A stretch of DNA of 64,000 bases, from positions 36,709 to 100,708 of the forward strand of contig DASZHS010000045.1 in NCBI GenBank assembly GCA_035937595.1, read 5' to 3'. How positions within the stretch are numbered: the first letter of the stretch is position 1; every line of letters starts with the position of its first letter. The notes under the pieces are model-generated. The model was given only the letters and a program-made list of their open reading frames with translations, was not told where the DNA came from and did no database searches. The stretch comes from Palsa-459 sp035937595. GTDB taxonomy: Bacteria > Actinomycetota > Acidimicrobiia > Acidimicrobiales > RAAP-2. A program made the position numbers and the translations under genes. Below, piece by piece: positions 1 through 7,574 of the stretch.

Positions 1-274
1 CCCGGACGGCGTCGAGGTCGACGAGCTCGTGGTCGAAGGTGACGACGTCGCAGCGCGCCGCGAGCGCGCCGAGCGCCGCGAGGTCCGTGGCGCTGCCGAC
101 GATGACGTCGCCCGCCACCTGGGTCGCGGCCTCGTCGGGTCCCGCCGCGAGCACGACGGTGCCCACGCCCAGGGCGCTCGCGGCCTCGCAGAGCATCCGG
201 GCGAGCTGCCCCGCCCCCACGATGCCGACGATCCGATGGTCCTCGGGGTGATCGGTACGCTCGGGGACCGCCAC
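1..274 (-). CDS. purK: PurK (N5-carboxyaminoimidazole ribonucleotide synthase), N-terminal part only
   Basis: Reading the minus strand from a GTG at 274 gives an open frame that runs off the left edge of the window. After about 17 residues it reads IVGIVGAGQLARMLCEAA, matching the start of the PurK ATP-grasp family (usual form GILGGGQLGRM), followed by an alternating strand/helix Rossmann-like fold ending ...TFDHELVDLDAV, where the family has TFE or TYE. PurK converts aminoimidazole ribonucleotide, ATP and bicarbonate to N5-CAIR in purine synthesis. Only about 91 residues are present, so the ATP-grasp core is outside the window. The gene is divergent from the LLM oxidoreductase at 310, with a 35-bp gap. 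The start could lie a few codons away, because no strong ribosome site is visible. Confidence 0.85.
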   Translation of the reverse strand, partial: MAVPERTDHPEDHRIVGIVGAGQLARMLCEAASALGVGTVVLAAGPDEAATQVAGDVIVGSATDLAALGALAARCDVVTFDHELVDLDAVR

Positions 275-309
275 CGCGGCAGGCTACCCGCCGCCCTCAG
301 AGGAGGCCC

Positions 310-1221
310 ATGCGACTCGGCACGAGCATCGACACCGACCAGCCGATCGACGACGTCATCGCGAGCGCCCGCGCCGCCAAGCAGTCGGGGTTCTCCTCGG
401 TGTGGTCGTCGCAGATCTTCGGCGCCGACGCGCTCACCGTGATCGCCGTCGTCGCGCGGGAGGTCGACGGCATCGAGTTCGGGACCGGCGTCATCCCGGT
501 GCACCCGCGGCACCCCCAGGCCCTCGCCCAGCAGGCGCTCACCGTCCAGGCGATCTCGGGCGGGCGGCTGATCCTCGGGATCGGGCTGTCGCACAAGGTC
601 GTCGTCGAGGGGATGTGGGGGTTCGACTTCAGCGCGCCGGCGGCGTACATGCGCGAGTACCTCGACGCCCTCATCCCGATGCTCCACGGCGAGGTCGCGA
701 GCGTGCACGGCGAGCGCGTGCACGCCGTCACGATCGGGCCGGTCGGCCCCAAGGGCGGGACCGCGCCCACCCTCGTGGTGGCGGCGCTCGGGCCGGTCAT
801 GCTCGAGCTCGCCGCCACCATGACGGACGGCACCGTGACCTGGATGACCGGCCTCCCGACGCTGCGCGACTACATCGTGCCGACGATCACCAAGGCCGCC
901 GCCGCCGCCGGCCGGCCGTCGCCGCGCGTCATCGCGTCCCTCCCGATGTGCTGCACCGCCGACGTGGCCGCGGCCACCGAGCGGATCAACACGACCCTCG
1001 CGATCTACGGGACCCTGCCGAGCTACAAGGCCATGCTCGACAAGGAGGGGGCGACCGCGCCGGGCGACGTGGCGATCGTGGGCTCGAGGGACCAGCTCCT
1101 CGACGCGCTCGGGCAGCTCGCCGCGGCGGGCGTCACCGACATGAACGGCGCGGTCATCGGCAGCCCCGACGAGCGGGACGCGACGATCGAGGTCCTCTCC
1201 GAGTTCGCGAGGCGCCCGTAG
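310..1221 (+). CDS. LLM-class F420/flavin-dependent oxidoreductase
   Basis: This 303-residue protein has the luciferase-like TIM-barrel pattern. It opens with a strand (MRLGTSIDT), then helix and strand SGFSSVWSSQ, the segment IEFGTGVIPVHPRHP near residue 60, and SGGRLILGIGLSH near residue 90. These are the usual cofactor-side elements of F420-dependent LLM oxidoreductases of actinobacteria. The start is well supported by an AGGAGG sequence at 301-306, four bases before ATG. The substrate is unknown. It stands alone between divergent purK and a convergent DsbA-family gene, and its TAG stop directly abuts the stop of that neighbour. It is probably not part of the large catabolic island further right. 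F420 is more likely than FMN by family, but this is inference. Confidence 0.85.
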   Translation: MRLGTSIDTDQPIDDVIASARAAKQSGFSSVWSSQIFGADALTVIAVVAREVDGIEFGTGVIPVHPRHPQALAQQALTVQAISGGRLILGIGLSHKVVVEGMWGFDFSAPAAYMREYLDALIPMLHGEVASVHGERVHAVTIGPVGPKGGTAPTLVVAALGPVMLELAATMTDGTVTWMTGLPTLRDYIVPTITKAAAAAGRPSPRVIASLPMCCTADVAAATERINTTLAIYGTLPSYKAMLDKEGATAPGDVAIVGSRDQLLDALGQLAAAGVTDMNGAVIGSPDERDATIEVLSEFARRP

Positions 1222-1827
1222 CTATCGCGGGATCTTGGTGCGCTTGAACTCGTTCAGGCGCGTGTCGTCGACGAGCATCGTCACGATCGACTCCACGGCG
1301 CCGACCGCGTCGGCGGGCGACGTGGGGCGCTGCATGAGCCGGACGAACACGGCCTCGTCACCCACCACGAAGGTGGGGACGCCGAAGTGCGCGTGCTGGT
1401 CGACGAGACGCCGGAAGCCAGCGGCGAGCTCCTTGCGCGGACCGCCTCCCTCGACGGCCTCGAAGACCGCGTCCACGTCCGCGCCGGCCTCGGCGAGGAC
1501 CGTGGCGACCTCCTCGCGCGTCGAGAGCCGGATGCCCTGCTCGTGCCGCGCGCGGAAGAGCGCCAGGTGCACGTCGAAGAACTGCTCGGGCCAGGTGTCG
1601 CGCACCACGATCGAGGACTCCATGGCCAAGAGGTCGTCGCGCTTGGCGGGGTCGTCCCAGACGTCGGGGGCGTGCTCTTCTTTGTGGACCTGGCGGAGCG
1701 TCCACGGCGTGAACGTCACGTCCCACCCGGCGCCGGCGCGCAGCGCCTCGACGACGTGCTCGTGGCCGATGTGCGCGAAGGGGCAGAGGTAGTCGTACGA
1801 GACTTCGAAGGCTGGCAGGGTGCTCAC
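1222..1827 (-). CDS. DsbA-family (FrnE/HCCA isomerase-like) thioredoxin-fold protein
   Basis: A 201-residue protein beginning STLPAFEVSYDYLCPFAHIGHEHV. The strand followed by DYLCPFAH is the DsbA-like active-site position, but with CPFA instead of CxxC, as in FrnE-like or 2-hydroxychromene-2-carboxylate isomerase-like relatives that keep one cysteine. A helical insertion follows, and then HFGVPTFVVGDEAVF, the conserved cis-proline/strand region of the thioredoxin fold. It probably acts in cytosolic thiol or glutathione-analogue chemistry; the exact reaction is unknown. The GTG at 1827 is preferred over a longer upstream reading because the extension is low-complexity Arg/Ser-rich sequence and a GAGAGGA ribosome site lies just upstream. 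It is transcribed towards the LLM gene and may be co-transcribed with the upstream PAP2 gene. Confidence 0.8.
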   Translation of the reverse strand: MSTLPAFEVSYDYLCPFAHIGHEHVVEALRAGAGWDVTFTPWTLRQVHKEEHAPDVWDDPAKRDDLLAMESSIVVRDTWPEQFFDVHLALFRARHEQGIRLSTREEVATVLAEAGADVDAVFEAVEGGGPRKELAAGFRRLVDQHAHFGVPTFVVGDEAVFVRLMQRPTSPADAVGAVESIVTMLVDDTRLNEFKRTKIPR

Positions 1828-1879
1828 AGGGTGTCCTCTCGTTCGCGTCGATCGTACGGGGCGGCGCCGCCGGGTCGGC

Positions 1880-2374
1880 TCACGCCGGGCGCGACGAGGG
1901 GAGGACGACCGCGAGCGCCGAGCCCGCCAGCGTGCCGACCGCGGCCCCGGCGACGACGTCGGCGGGGCGATGGTGCCCGACACGAACGCGGGACCAGGCG
2001 ACGAGCGCGGCGAAGGCGAGCGCGAGACCTCGACCGGCGGGACGGCGCGGGACCGTCAGCGCGGCGAGGAAGGCGGCGAGCGTGTGACCCGACGGGAAGC
2101 GGTCCGAGGTGGGCAGGCGCGCGAACGTGGCGCCGCTCGTCTCGACGCGCGGCACCGCGTAGCGATGCTTGAGCGATCGGGTGAGCACGAGCGACGCGAT
2201 GCCCGCGACCCCGAGGCGTCGGGCCGCGCTCCGCGGGCTCGAGCGGCGGGTGAGCACCTGGAGGAGGGCGACGACGACCCAGATGGCGCCGAAGTCGCTC
2301 GCGACCGAGACGGCGTCGGCGAGCCGGTTGGGCGGCGTCGACGTGTCGGGTCCCTGGGCGTCGTCGGGGGGCAC
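1880..2374 (-). CDS. PAP2-family membrane phosphatase
   Basis: A 164-residue integral membrane protein with the three PAP2 phosphatase signatures in order: KHRYAVPR (Kx6RP-like) near residue 70, PSGHT near residue 95, and SRVRVGHHRPADVV (Rx5HxxxD) near residue 130. These form the histidine phosphatase active site of lipid phosphatases (phosphatidate, undecaprenyl diphosphate or phosphatidylglycerophosphate). Hydrophobic segments flank each motif. It is short for the family, as are many actinobacterial members. The GTG start at 2374 lies 12 bp downstream of the nuclease gene, so the two are likely in one transcript. The specific lipid substrate cannot be assigned. Confidence 0.85.
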   Translation of the reverse strand: MPPDDAQGPDTSTPPNRLADAVSVASDFGAIWVVVALLQVLTRRSSPRSAARRLGVAGIASLVLTRSLKHRYAVPRVETSGATFARLPTSDRFPSGHTLAAFLAALTVPRRPAGRGLALAFAALVAWSRVRVGHHRPADVVAGAAVGTLAGSALAVVLPSSRPA

Positions 2375-2386
2375 GGCGCCGCGAGC

Positions 2387-3214
2387 CTACGACGCGGCGG
2401 TCCGTGCGAGCCGCGGCACGACCCCTGCGAGCGCCGCGCCCTCGCAGCGGTCGGCGAACGCGCAGTAGCCGCACAGCGGTCCCGGCGAGACGCGGAACGA
2501 GCCGGTCGCGTGCGCCTTGCTGATCGCCTGCCACACCGCGACCGCGCGGCGCTCCTGGCGCGTCACGGTCGTCGCGAGCACCTCGCGCTCGACGGACAGC
2601 GGGGCGCGCAGGTACAGCAGCCGCACCGCGACGGGTCGCACCCCGAGGGCGCGCTCGCAGAGCAGCGCGTAGGTCTCCACGCCGGCCATCTTCGAGCGCT
2701 CACGGCCCGGTCCCGGCGCGCGCCCCGTCTTGTAGTCGACGACGACGAGCCCGCCCTCGTCGTCGCGGTCCAGGCGGTCGATGATCCCGCGGAGCGGCAG
2801 CGCGTCGAGCCCGCCGCCCACCTCGAGCGCGGTCTCGAGCCGAAGCTCGACGCCGACGGCGTCGACGGTGCGAGGATCCTCGAGCGCGAAGTAGTTGCGC
2901 ACGAGGAGCGCGGCGTCCTCGACGAACGCCGCGGTGGCCGCGTCGTCGAGCGCGAGCACCCCGAAGCCGTCTGCGATCTCGGGCGTCGCCGCCGCCTCGT
3001 GCAGCCGGGCGACGGCCAGCTCGAGCGAGCGCTCCTCGGGCGCCGCGACGAAGAGGCCCTCGAGCGCGGCATGCACGAGCGTGCCCTTGAGGGTCCAGAT
3101 CGTCGGCGGCTGCTCGAGCCGCTCGACCGCCTGGTACTGGAACATCCTCGGGCAGTCGGTGAACGTGGCGATCCTCGAGGGCGAGATCGACGAGGGGAGT
3201 GCCGCGAGCACCAT
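2387..3214 (-). CDS. RecB-family PD-(D/E)XK exonuclease with C-terminal cysteine cluster
   Basis: A 275-residue protein. It opens with ISPSRIATFTDCPRMFQYQ, the usual 'S.s....CP..f.y' start containing the first cluster cysteine. It then has a GTLVHAALEGLF segment, the nuclease core RGIIDRLDRDDEGGLVVVDYKTG (catalytic D and DxK), a QxxxYA-like motif (ETYALLCE), and a C-terminal CGYCAFADRC triplet that with the first Cys would bind a 4Fe-4S cluster, as in Cas4/AddB-type enzymes. Such single-domain RecB-like proteins are common in actinobacteria, often of unknown role in DNA repair. There is no CRISPR array or cas gene nearby, so a Cas4 role is not supported. Confidence 0.85.
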   Translation of the reverse strand: MVLAALPSSISPSRIATFTDCPRMFQYQAVERLEQPPTIWTLKGTLVHAALEGLFVAAPEERSLELAVARLHEAAATPEIADGFGVLALDDAATAAFVEDAALLVRNYFALEDPRTVDAVGVELRLETALEVGGGLDALPLRGIIDRLDRDDEGGLVVVDYKTGRAPGPGRERSKMAGVETYALLCERALGVRPVAVRLLYLRAPLSVEREVLATTVTRQERRAVAVWQAISKAHATGSFRVSPGPLCGYCAFADRCEGAALAGVVPRLARTAAS

Positions 3215-3273
3215 TTCCGCAGCGTACGCACACGATGTGTCGTCCTCGCGCGAGGCTCGGATAGACAGGTGCG

Positions 3274-3588
3274 ATGGTGCGTTCCAAGGCCGAGGGCCCG
3301 GACCCCGGGGCGACGGCGCGCCTCGCTCGGAGCGAGGAGTGGGCGGGGGTGCGGGCCGGGGACGCCGTCGACGTGCTCGACGACCGCGAGCGCGGCGCGA
3401 CGTGGCGGTTCATCGCCTGCGTGACCAACGTGGCGACGGGGGAGCGATGGGTGGAGGTCGTCGGTGGCCGCGGCGGCGAGCAGCGCCGCCGCTCCTTCCG
3501 GGTCGACCAGCTCTACCCCCGCGGCTCGGTGCGCGGCGGCGTCGCCACGAGCGCGCCGCTGGACGACGCCCCGGGGCTGCCCCTGTAG
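3274..3588 (+). CDS. Small actinobacterial protein of unknown function
   Basis: A 104-residue reading frame with normal codon use for this genome. Residues about 30-85 (DAVDVLDDRERGATWRFIACVTNVATGERWVEVVGG) look like a small all-beta domain with conserved tryptophans. The start and end are charged and Pro/Gly-rich. I do not recognise a named family beyond conserved actinobacterial hypothetical proteins. It is divergent from the nuclease gene, with 59 bp between. No signal peptide or membrane segment is visible. Confidence 0.6.
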   Translation: MVRSKAEGPDPGATARLARSEEWAGVRAGDAVDVLDDRERGATWRFIACVTNVATGERWVEVVGGRGGEQRRRSFRVDQLYPRGSVRGGVATSAPLDDAPGLPL

Positions 3589-3670
3589 CCCGTGCGACGG
3601 AGGAGGGGCGGGCCCGGCGGGCTCCACCGGGGCGTCCCGTCCCTGGACGTCTCCTCGAGCGGCCGGTCGC

Positions 3671-3775
3671 TCAGTGCCAGACGAGCAGGCTGATGATCAC
3701 CGCGCAGAGCGTCGCCACGAGCGCCCACGCGATCCACGCGGGCGGTCCGCGCCGGCCCCACTCGTGGTAGCTCAT
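3671..3775 (-). CDS. 34-residue single-span membrane microprotein (candidate)
   Basis: A short frame reads MSYHEWGRRGPPAWIAWALV followed by ATLCAVIISLLVWH and a TGA stop. It has a short positively charged N-terminus (GRRG) and one convincing transmembrane helix (about residues 12-32). Codon choice is typical of the genome. No classical ribosome site is seen, and the ATG lies inside a motif shared with island promoters (3775-3788), so the transcript may be leaderless or the start may be wrong. It lies 84 bp downstream of the SDR gene on the same strand. Its function is unknown and it may be a fortuitous frame. Confidence 0.45.
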   Translation of the reverse strand: MSYHEWGRRGPPAWIAWALVATLCAVIISLLVWH

Positions 3776-3788
3776 TCCATATTGTACC
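3775..3788 (-). promoter_or_regulatory. Island motif copy 1 (GGTACAATATGGAA)
   Basis: On the minus strand this reads GGTACAATATGGAA, matching the recurrent 14-bp motif NNNACAATGTGGAA. Its ATGG overlaps the region of the 34-residue ORF start. It is the copy least clearly tied to an island operon head, so it may be a plain promoter (TACAAT is also a good -10 hexamer). Confidence 0.35.
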
Positions 3789-3859
3789 GCGGCGACGGGC
3801 GGCGCTTCCCGGACGTGGGCGCGCGCCACCGCCTCGTGCCGTGCGGCCGCGCTGCACGA

Positions 3860-4690
3860 CTAGAGGCTCGCGCCGGCGTCGATCACGAACGTGGCGCCGG
3901 TCACGTACCTGCCCTCGTCCGAGACGAGGTACAGGACCGCGTTCGAGATGTCGACCGGGTCCGTCGCCGCCACCGGCAGCGCGTTGATCCCCTGGGCGGC
4001 GAGCTCGAAGTCGGCGCGCGTCGGGGACTCGAGGTCGGGCCGGAACAACCGGTAGAGCGCGTCGTTGAGGATCATGTCGGTGAAGACGTTCGTCGGGTGC
4101 AGCGTGTTCACGCGGATCCGATGCGGCGCGAGCTCCTTGGCCAGCACGCGCATCAGGCCCACGAGGCCGGCCTTGGACGCCGTGTAGTGGGCGGTGTGCT
4201 CGCTCGCCTTCATCGCGGCGAGCGAGCTCGTGATCACGATCGAGCCGCCCCGGTCCGCCGCGATCATGTGGTGCGCCGAGGCCCGGACCGTCTTCCACAC
4301 GCCCGTCAGGTTGATGTCGATCGTCGTCGCCCAGGTCTCCTCGCTCATCTCGAGCGTGGGCGCGGGCGACGAGATGCCCGCGTTCGCGAGGATGATGTCG
4401 AGTCCGCCGAACCTCGACACGCCCTCGTCGACCACGGCCGCCATCGCGGCGAGGTCACGGACGTCGGCCTCCGCCGCGAGGATGCGGCCGCCGACGCGCT
4501 CGACGAGGCGGACGGTCTCGGCGAGGTCGTCCGCCGTGGCGGTCGGGTAGGGGACCGTGGGGACCGGTGCCGAGATGTCGACGCCGATCACGTCGGCACC
4601 CTCGCTCGCGAGGAGGACGGCGTGGCTCCTGCCCTGCCCGCGGGCCGCCCCGGTGATGAAGGCGACCTTGCCTTCCAGTCGGCCGCTCAC
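3860..4690 (-). CDS. Mycofactocin-coupled SDR oxidoreductase (copy 1)
   Basis: A 276-residue short-chain dehydrogenase. It begins SGRLEGKVAFITGAARGQGR, the signature of SDRs that hold their nicotinamide permanently and pass electrons to mycofactocin (TIGR03971-type, carveol-dehydrogenase-like). The Rossmann segment ends with GVDI. The catalytic residues are Ser in IVITSS, and Tyr and Lys in HYTASK. The family's insert before the C-terminus (DALYRLFRPDLESP) is present. It oxidises a secondary alcohol or reduces a ketone; the substrate is unknown. The GTG at 4690 is chosen because it overlaps the stop of the aldo/keto reductase gene (GTGA) and matches the usual family start; an ATG at 4702 is the alternative. 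Confidence 0.88.
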   Translation of the reverse strand: MSGRLEGKVAFITGAARGQGRSHAVLLASEGADVIGVDISAPVPTVPYPTATADDLAETVRLVERVGGRILAAEADVRDLAAMAAVVDEGVSRFGGLDIILANAGISSPAPTLEMSEETWATTIDINLTGVWKTVRASAHHMIAADRGGSIVITSSLAAMKASEHTAHYTASKAGLVGLMRVLAKELAPHRIRVNTLHPTNVFTDMILNDALYRLFRPDLESPTRADFELAAQGINALPVAATDPVDISNAVLYLVSDEGRYVTGATFVIDAGASL

Positions 4691-5709
4691 GCCGACGGCC
4701 ATCGTTCGGCGTTCGTGTAGGCCTGCAGCCAGCCGGGGTAGCGCTCCGGCGGCCGGCTGACCGCGTCGAGCGAGGCGAGCTCGTCGTCGGTCAGCTCGAG
4801 GTCGACGGCCGCGAGGTTGTCCGCGAGCTGGTCGACGCGGCGCGCGCCCACGACGACGCTCGTGACGACTGGCTGGGCGAGCAGCCAGGCCAGCGCGACC
4901 CTCGCGGCGCTCGCGTCGTGCGCCTCGCCGATGCTCGCCAGCACGTCGACGATGTCGAAGGCTCGCTCGTGGTCGAGCGGCGGGAAGTCGAGCCCGGTGC
5001 GTCGCGCGTCGGGCTCGGTGGTGCCGTGACGCGTGAACTTGCCCGAGAGGAACCCACCGGCGAGCGGGCTCCAGACGGTGAGCGCCAGCCCCTGGTCCTC
5101 GATCATCGGGACCAGCTCTTCTTCGACGTCCCTCCCGGCGAGCGAGTAGTACGCCTGCACCGACGCGAACGGCGCGAGCCCGCGTCGCGCCGACACCCCC
5201 AACGCCTTCATGACCTGCCACGCGGCGAGGTTCGAGCACCCGATGTAGCGGACCTTGCCCTGGTGCACCGCGTCGTCGAGCGCGCCGAGGACCTCGTCGA
5301 AGGTCGTGAGCGGGTCGAAGCTGTGCACCTGGTAGAGGTCGAGGTAGTCGGTGTCGAGACGGCGCAGGCTGTCCTCGAGGGCGTTGAAGAGGTGGACGCG
5401 CGACTGGCCGACGTGGTTGGGGCCCGGGCCGACCCGGTTCTGGACCTTGCTCGCGAGGACGAGGTCACGTCGGCGACCCTTGAGGAGCTTGCCCAGGAGC
5501 TCTTCGGACTCGCCGTAGGCGTACGTGTTCGCCGTGTCGATGAAGTTGACCCCCGCGTGGAGCGCGGCGTCGACGAGCTCGCGGACGACGTCGGGGCTCA
5601 GGCCGCCGAGCACGGCGTAGGGCGGCGCGTTCGCGCCGCCGAAGTTGGCGCCGCCGAGGCAGATCCGAGAGACGAGGGTCCCCGTCGATCCCAGTCGGGC
5701 GTACCTCAC
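4687..5709 (-). CDS. Aldo/keto reductase
   Basis: A 340-residue (alpha/beta)8-barrel oxidoreductase. The typical start MRYARLGSTGTLVSRICLG is followed by the catalytic Asp and Tyr in NFIDTANTYAYGESEE, Lys in LVLASKVQN and His in LYQVHSFDP, the complete AKR tetrad. The C-terminal NADPH-binding region (SVVVGARRVDQLADN) is also present. It belongs to the YajO/PdxI-like group of NADPH-dependent carbonyl reductases. It sits between two SDR genes on the same strand: 40 bp after the upstream one and overlapping the downstream one by GTGA. It probably reduces a carbonyl intermediate in the same pathway. Confidence 0.9.
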   Translation of the reverse strand: MRYARLGSTGTLVSRICLGGANFGGANAPPYAVLGGLSPDVVRELVDAALHAGVNFIDTANTYAYGESEELLGKLLKGRRRDLVLASKVQNRVGPGPNHVGQSRVHLFNALEDSLRRLDTDYLDLYQVHSFDPLTTFDEVLGALDDAVHQGKVRYIGCSNLAAWQVMKALGVSARRGLAPFASVQAYYSLAGRDVEEELVPMIEDQGLALTVWSPLAGGFLSGKFTRHGTTEPDARRTGLDFPPLDHERAFDIVDVLASIGEAHDASAARVALAWLLAQPVVTSVVVGARRVDQLADNLAAVDLELTDDELASLDAVSRPPERYPGWLQAYTNAERWPSA

Positions 5710-5749
5710 CGGCGCCGACCGGCCGGCACGGCGCGCGTGGGTGCGGTGG

Positions 5750-6550
5750 TCACGGGACGGACCGCAGCAGGCCGCCGTCGACGCGGAGCACCGACCCGCT
5801 CACGTAGCCGGACAGCGCGCTCGCGAGGAAGGCCACCGCGGCGGCGACCTCCTCGGGCGTCCCGAATCGCCCGACGTCGTTCGGGGCGAGGTCCCGCACC
5901 GCGCCACGCTCGATCTCCGCCCACGTCTCGCCCCACTCGAAGCTCGCGTTCGCCTGGGTCATGATCTCCACGAGCGCCGGCACGAGGATGGCGCCGGGCG
6001 CGACGACGTTGGACGTCACACCGGTGTCCTGGAGCTCGCGCGCGAGCGAGACGGCGAGGTTGTGCCGGGCCGCGAGCGCGGCGCCGTAGTGCGGGTAGGC
6101 CGCCGACGGCTGCTGTGCGAGGCCGCCACCGATCTGGATGACCCGTCCCCACCCGCGCGCACGCATCGGCGGCACGAGCTGCTGGATCAGCAGCACCGCG
6201 CTGAGCACGTTGATGCGGTAGCTGCGGAGCCAGTCGTCCGCTGTGGCATCCTTCCACGACCGATGTGCGTACTCCCCAGCGTTGTTCACGAGAATGTCGA
6301 CCGGCCCACCGGCTAGGGCGGCGGCAGCCACGTCGGCGGGGGCGCCCTCGTCGGCCAGGTCCCCGAGCACGAGCTCGGCGCGACCCCCCGTCGACGCGAT
6401 CGAGCCGGCCACCTCCTCGGCTCGCGCGGCGTCCCGCCCGTGCACGATCACCGTCACCCCCTCGGACGCCAGACGCTGCGCGATCGCACGGCCGAGCCCC
6501 GACGTCGATCCCGTGACCAGGGCGCGCTTGCCGTCGAGTCCAAGGTCCAT
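5750..6550 (-). CDS. SDR-fold protein lacking the canonical catalytic Ser and Lys
   Basis: A 266-residue SDR with an intact nucleotide-binding glycine motif (GSTSGLGRAIAQ, residues about 13-24), NNAG (LVNNAGEY) and the C-terminal signature LASALSGYVSGSVLRVDGG. The active-site stretch reads IQIGGGLAQQ...YPHYGAALAARHN: Gly replaces Ser 13 residues before Tyr, and Leu occupies the Lys position of YxxxK. It may therefore be a non-redox or atypical SDR, or a partner subunit. The ATG at 6550 fits the family length; an upstream reading from 6676 would add 42 low-complexity residues. It heads the minus-strand operon that runs into the AKR gene, behind motif copy 2. Confidence 0.8.
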   Translation of the reverse strand: MDLGLDGKRALVTGSTSGLGRAIAQRLASEGVTVIVHGRDAARAEEVAGSIASTGGRAELVLGDLADEGAPADVAAAALAGGPVDILVNNAGEYAHRSWKDATADDWLRSYRINVLSAVLLIQQLVPPMRARGWGRVIQIGGGLAQQPSAAYPHYGAALAARHNLAVSLARELQDTGVTSNVVAPGAILVPALVEIMTQANASFEWGETWAEIERGAVRDLAPNDVGRFGTPEEVAAAVAFLASALSGYVSGSVLRVDGGLLRSVP

Positions 6551-6648
6551 CGTCCCGAGCCCCCTCGCTCCCCGCCACGCACCCCCGCCGACGTCGTCGC
6601 CAGGGGTGGTCCCGGTCGGCCTCGCCCGCGCGGCATCGCCCCGCGAGG

Positions 6649-6662
6649 TGCACAATATAGAA
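6649..6662 (+). promoter_or_regulatory. Island motif copy 2 (TGCACAATATAGAA)
   Basis: TGCACAATATAGAA lies in the 158-bp divergent promoter region between the SDR gene (start 6550) and the cyclase gene (start 6709). It keeps the ACAAT core and the T.T.G positions shared by all copies. It could serve both directions. Confidence 0.5.
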
Positions 6663-6708
6663 GGCGATACCATCATGTCTCCATGTGGTCGCCGGTGAGC
6701 CCCGTGCG

Positions 6709-7569
6709 ATGAGCGCCGCGCGTGACGCCACCAACTGGGGGCGATGGGGTGAGGACGACGAGCGGGGCGCCGCCAACCTGCTCACGCCCGAGGCGGTGCT
6801 CGCGGCGTGCCGTCGGCCCGCGGTGGGGCGCGTCTACGAGCTCGGGATCGAGCTGCGCCGCGGCGCCCCCGTGGGCGGGAACCGCGTCCCGCCGATGCAC
6901 TTCATGACCCAGGACGGCGGGGACTTCGCCGCGCTCGGCCGCACGGACTGGGGCACCGCCGACGACTACCTGGTGCTCGCCACGCAGGGCACGACGCACG
7001 TCGACGGGCTGGCCCACGTCTGGTCCGGCGGTGCGCTGTACAACGGGTTCCCCTTCACCGAGGTCCGCAGCAGCGGGGCCGGCCGCCTCGGGCTCGAGAA
7101 GCTCGGGGGCCTCGTGGCTTCCGCGCACGTCCTCGACTTCACGGACCTGCGAGGGGCAGCGTCCGAGATCACCGCCGAGCTCGTCGACGGTGCCTTCGCC
7201 GCTCGGGGCACGCGCCCGTTGCCCGGTGACGCCGTCCTCTTCCGGACCGGCTGGATGGACGACGCGCTGGCGGGGAACGCGGTTGAGGACACCTACCCCG
7301 TCGTGGCCCCGTCGATGGGCCGGTGGTTCGCCGAGCACGACATCGCCATCGTCGGTGCCGACAACATCGCCGTGGAGGCGACCGGCCGACGCGGCGTCCT
7401 GCCGCCGCTCCACAAGGTGCTCGTCCGCGACCTCGGCGTGTCGATGCTCGAGCTCTTGGACCTCCGCGGCCCCGGCGAAGACAACGTCGAAGGCGGACTC
7501 CTCGTGGTCGCGCCGCTGCGGATCTCGAGGGGCGTCGGCAGTCCGGTGAACCCGCTCCTCATCGTCTGA
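6709..7569 (+). CDS. Cyclase-family (kynurenine formamidase-like) metal-dependent hydrolase
   Basis: A 286-residue member of the PF04199 cyclase family. The metal-binding motif is QGTTHVDGLAHV near residue 100 (usual HxGTHxDxPxH, here with Gln in place of the first His). A second conserved region, LFRTGW, lies near residue 180, followed by GADNIAVEA near residue 225. Members hydrolyse cyclic amides, lactones or formyl-amides with Zn or Mn. The start at 6709 is chosen from the conserved length; a GTG at 6685 would add eight residues. It is first in a plus-strand operon with thiolase, DUF35, MmgE/PrpD and CoA-ligase genes, so a ring- or lactone-opening role is plausible. Confidence 0.85.
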   Translation: MSAARDATNWGRWGEDDERGAANLLTPEAVLAACRRPAVGRVYELGIELRRGAPVGGNRVPPMHFMTQDGGDFAALGRTDWGTADDYLVLATQGTTHVDGLAHVWSGGALYNGFPFTEVRSSGAGRLGLEKLGGLVASAHVLDFTDLRGAASEITAELVDGAFAARGTRPLPGDAVLFRTGWMDDALAGNAVEDTYPVVAPSMGRWFAEHDIAIVGADNIAVEATGRRGVLPPLHKVLVRDLGVSMLELLDLRGPGEDNVEGGLLVVAPLRISRGVGSPVNPLLIV

Positions 7570-7574
7570 CCGCG

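Noticed and set aside
2387..3214. Cas4-like nuclease as a sign of a CRISPR locus
   Set aside because: No direct-repeat array and no cas genes in the window; stand-alone RecB-like nucleases are common in actinobacteria.
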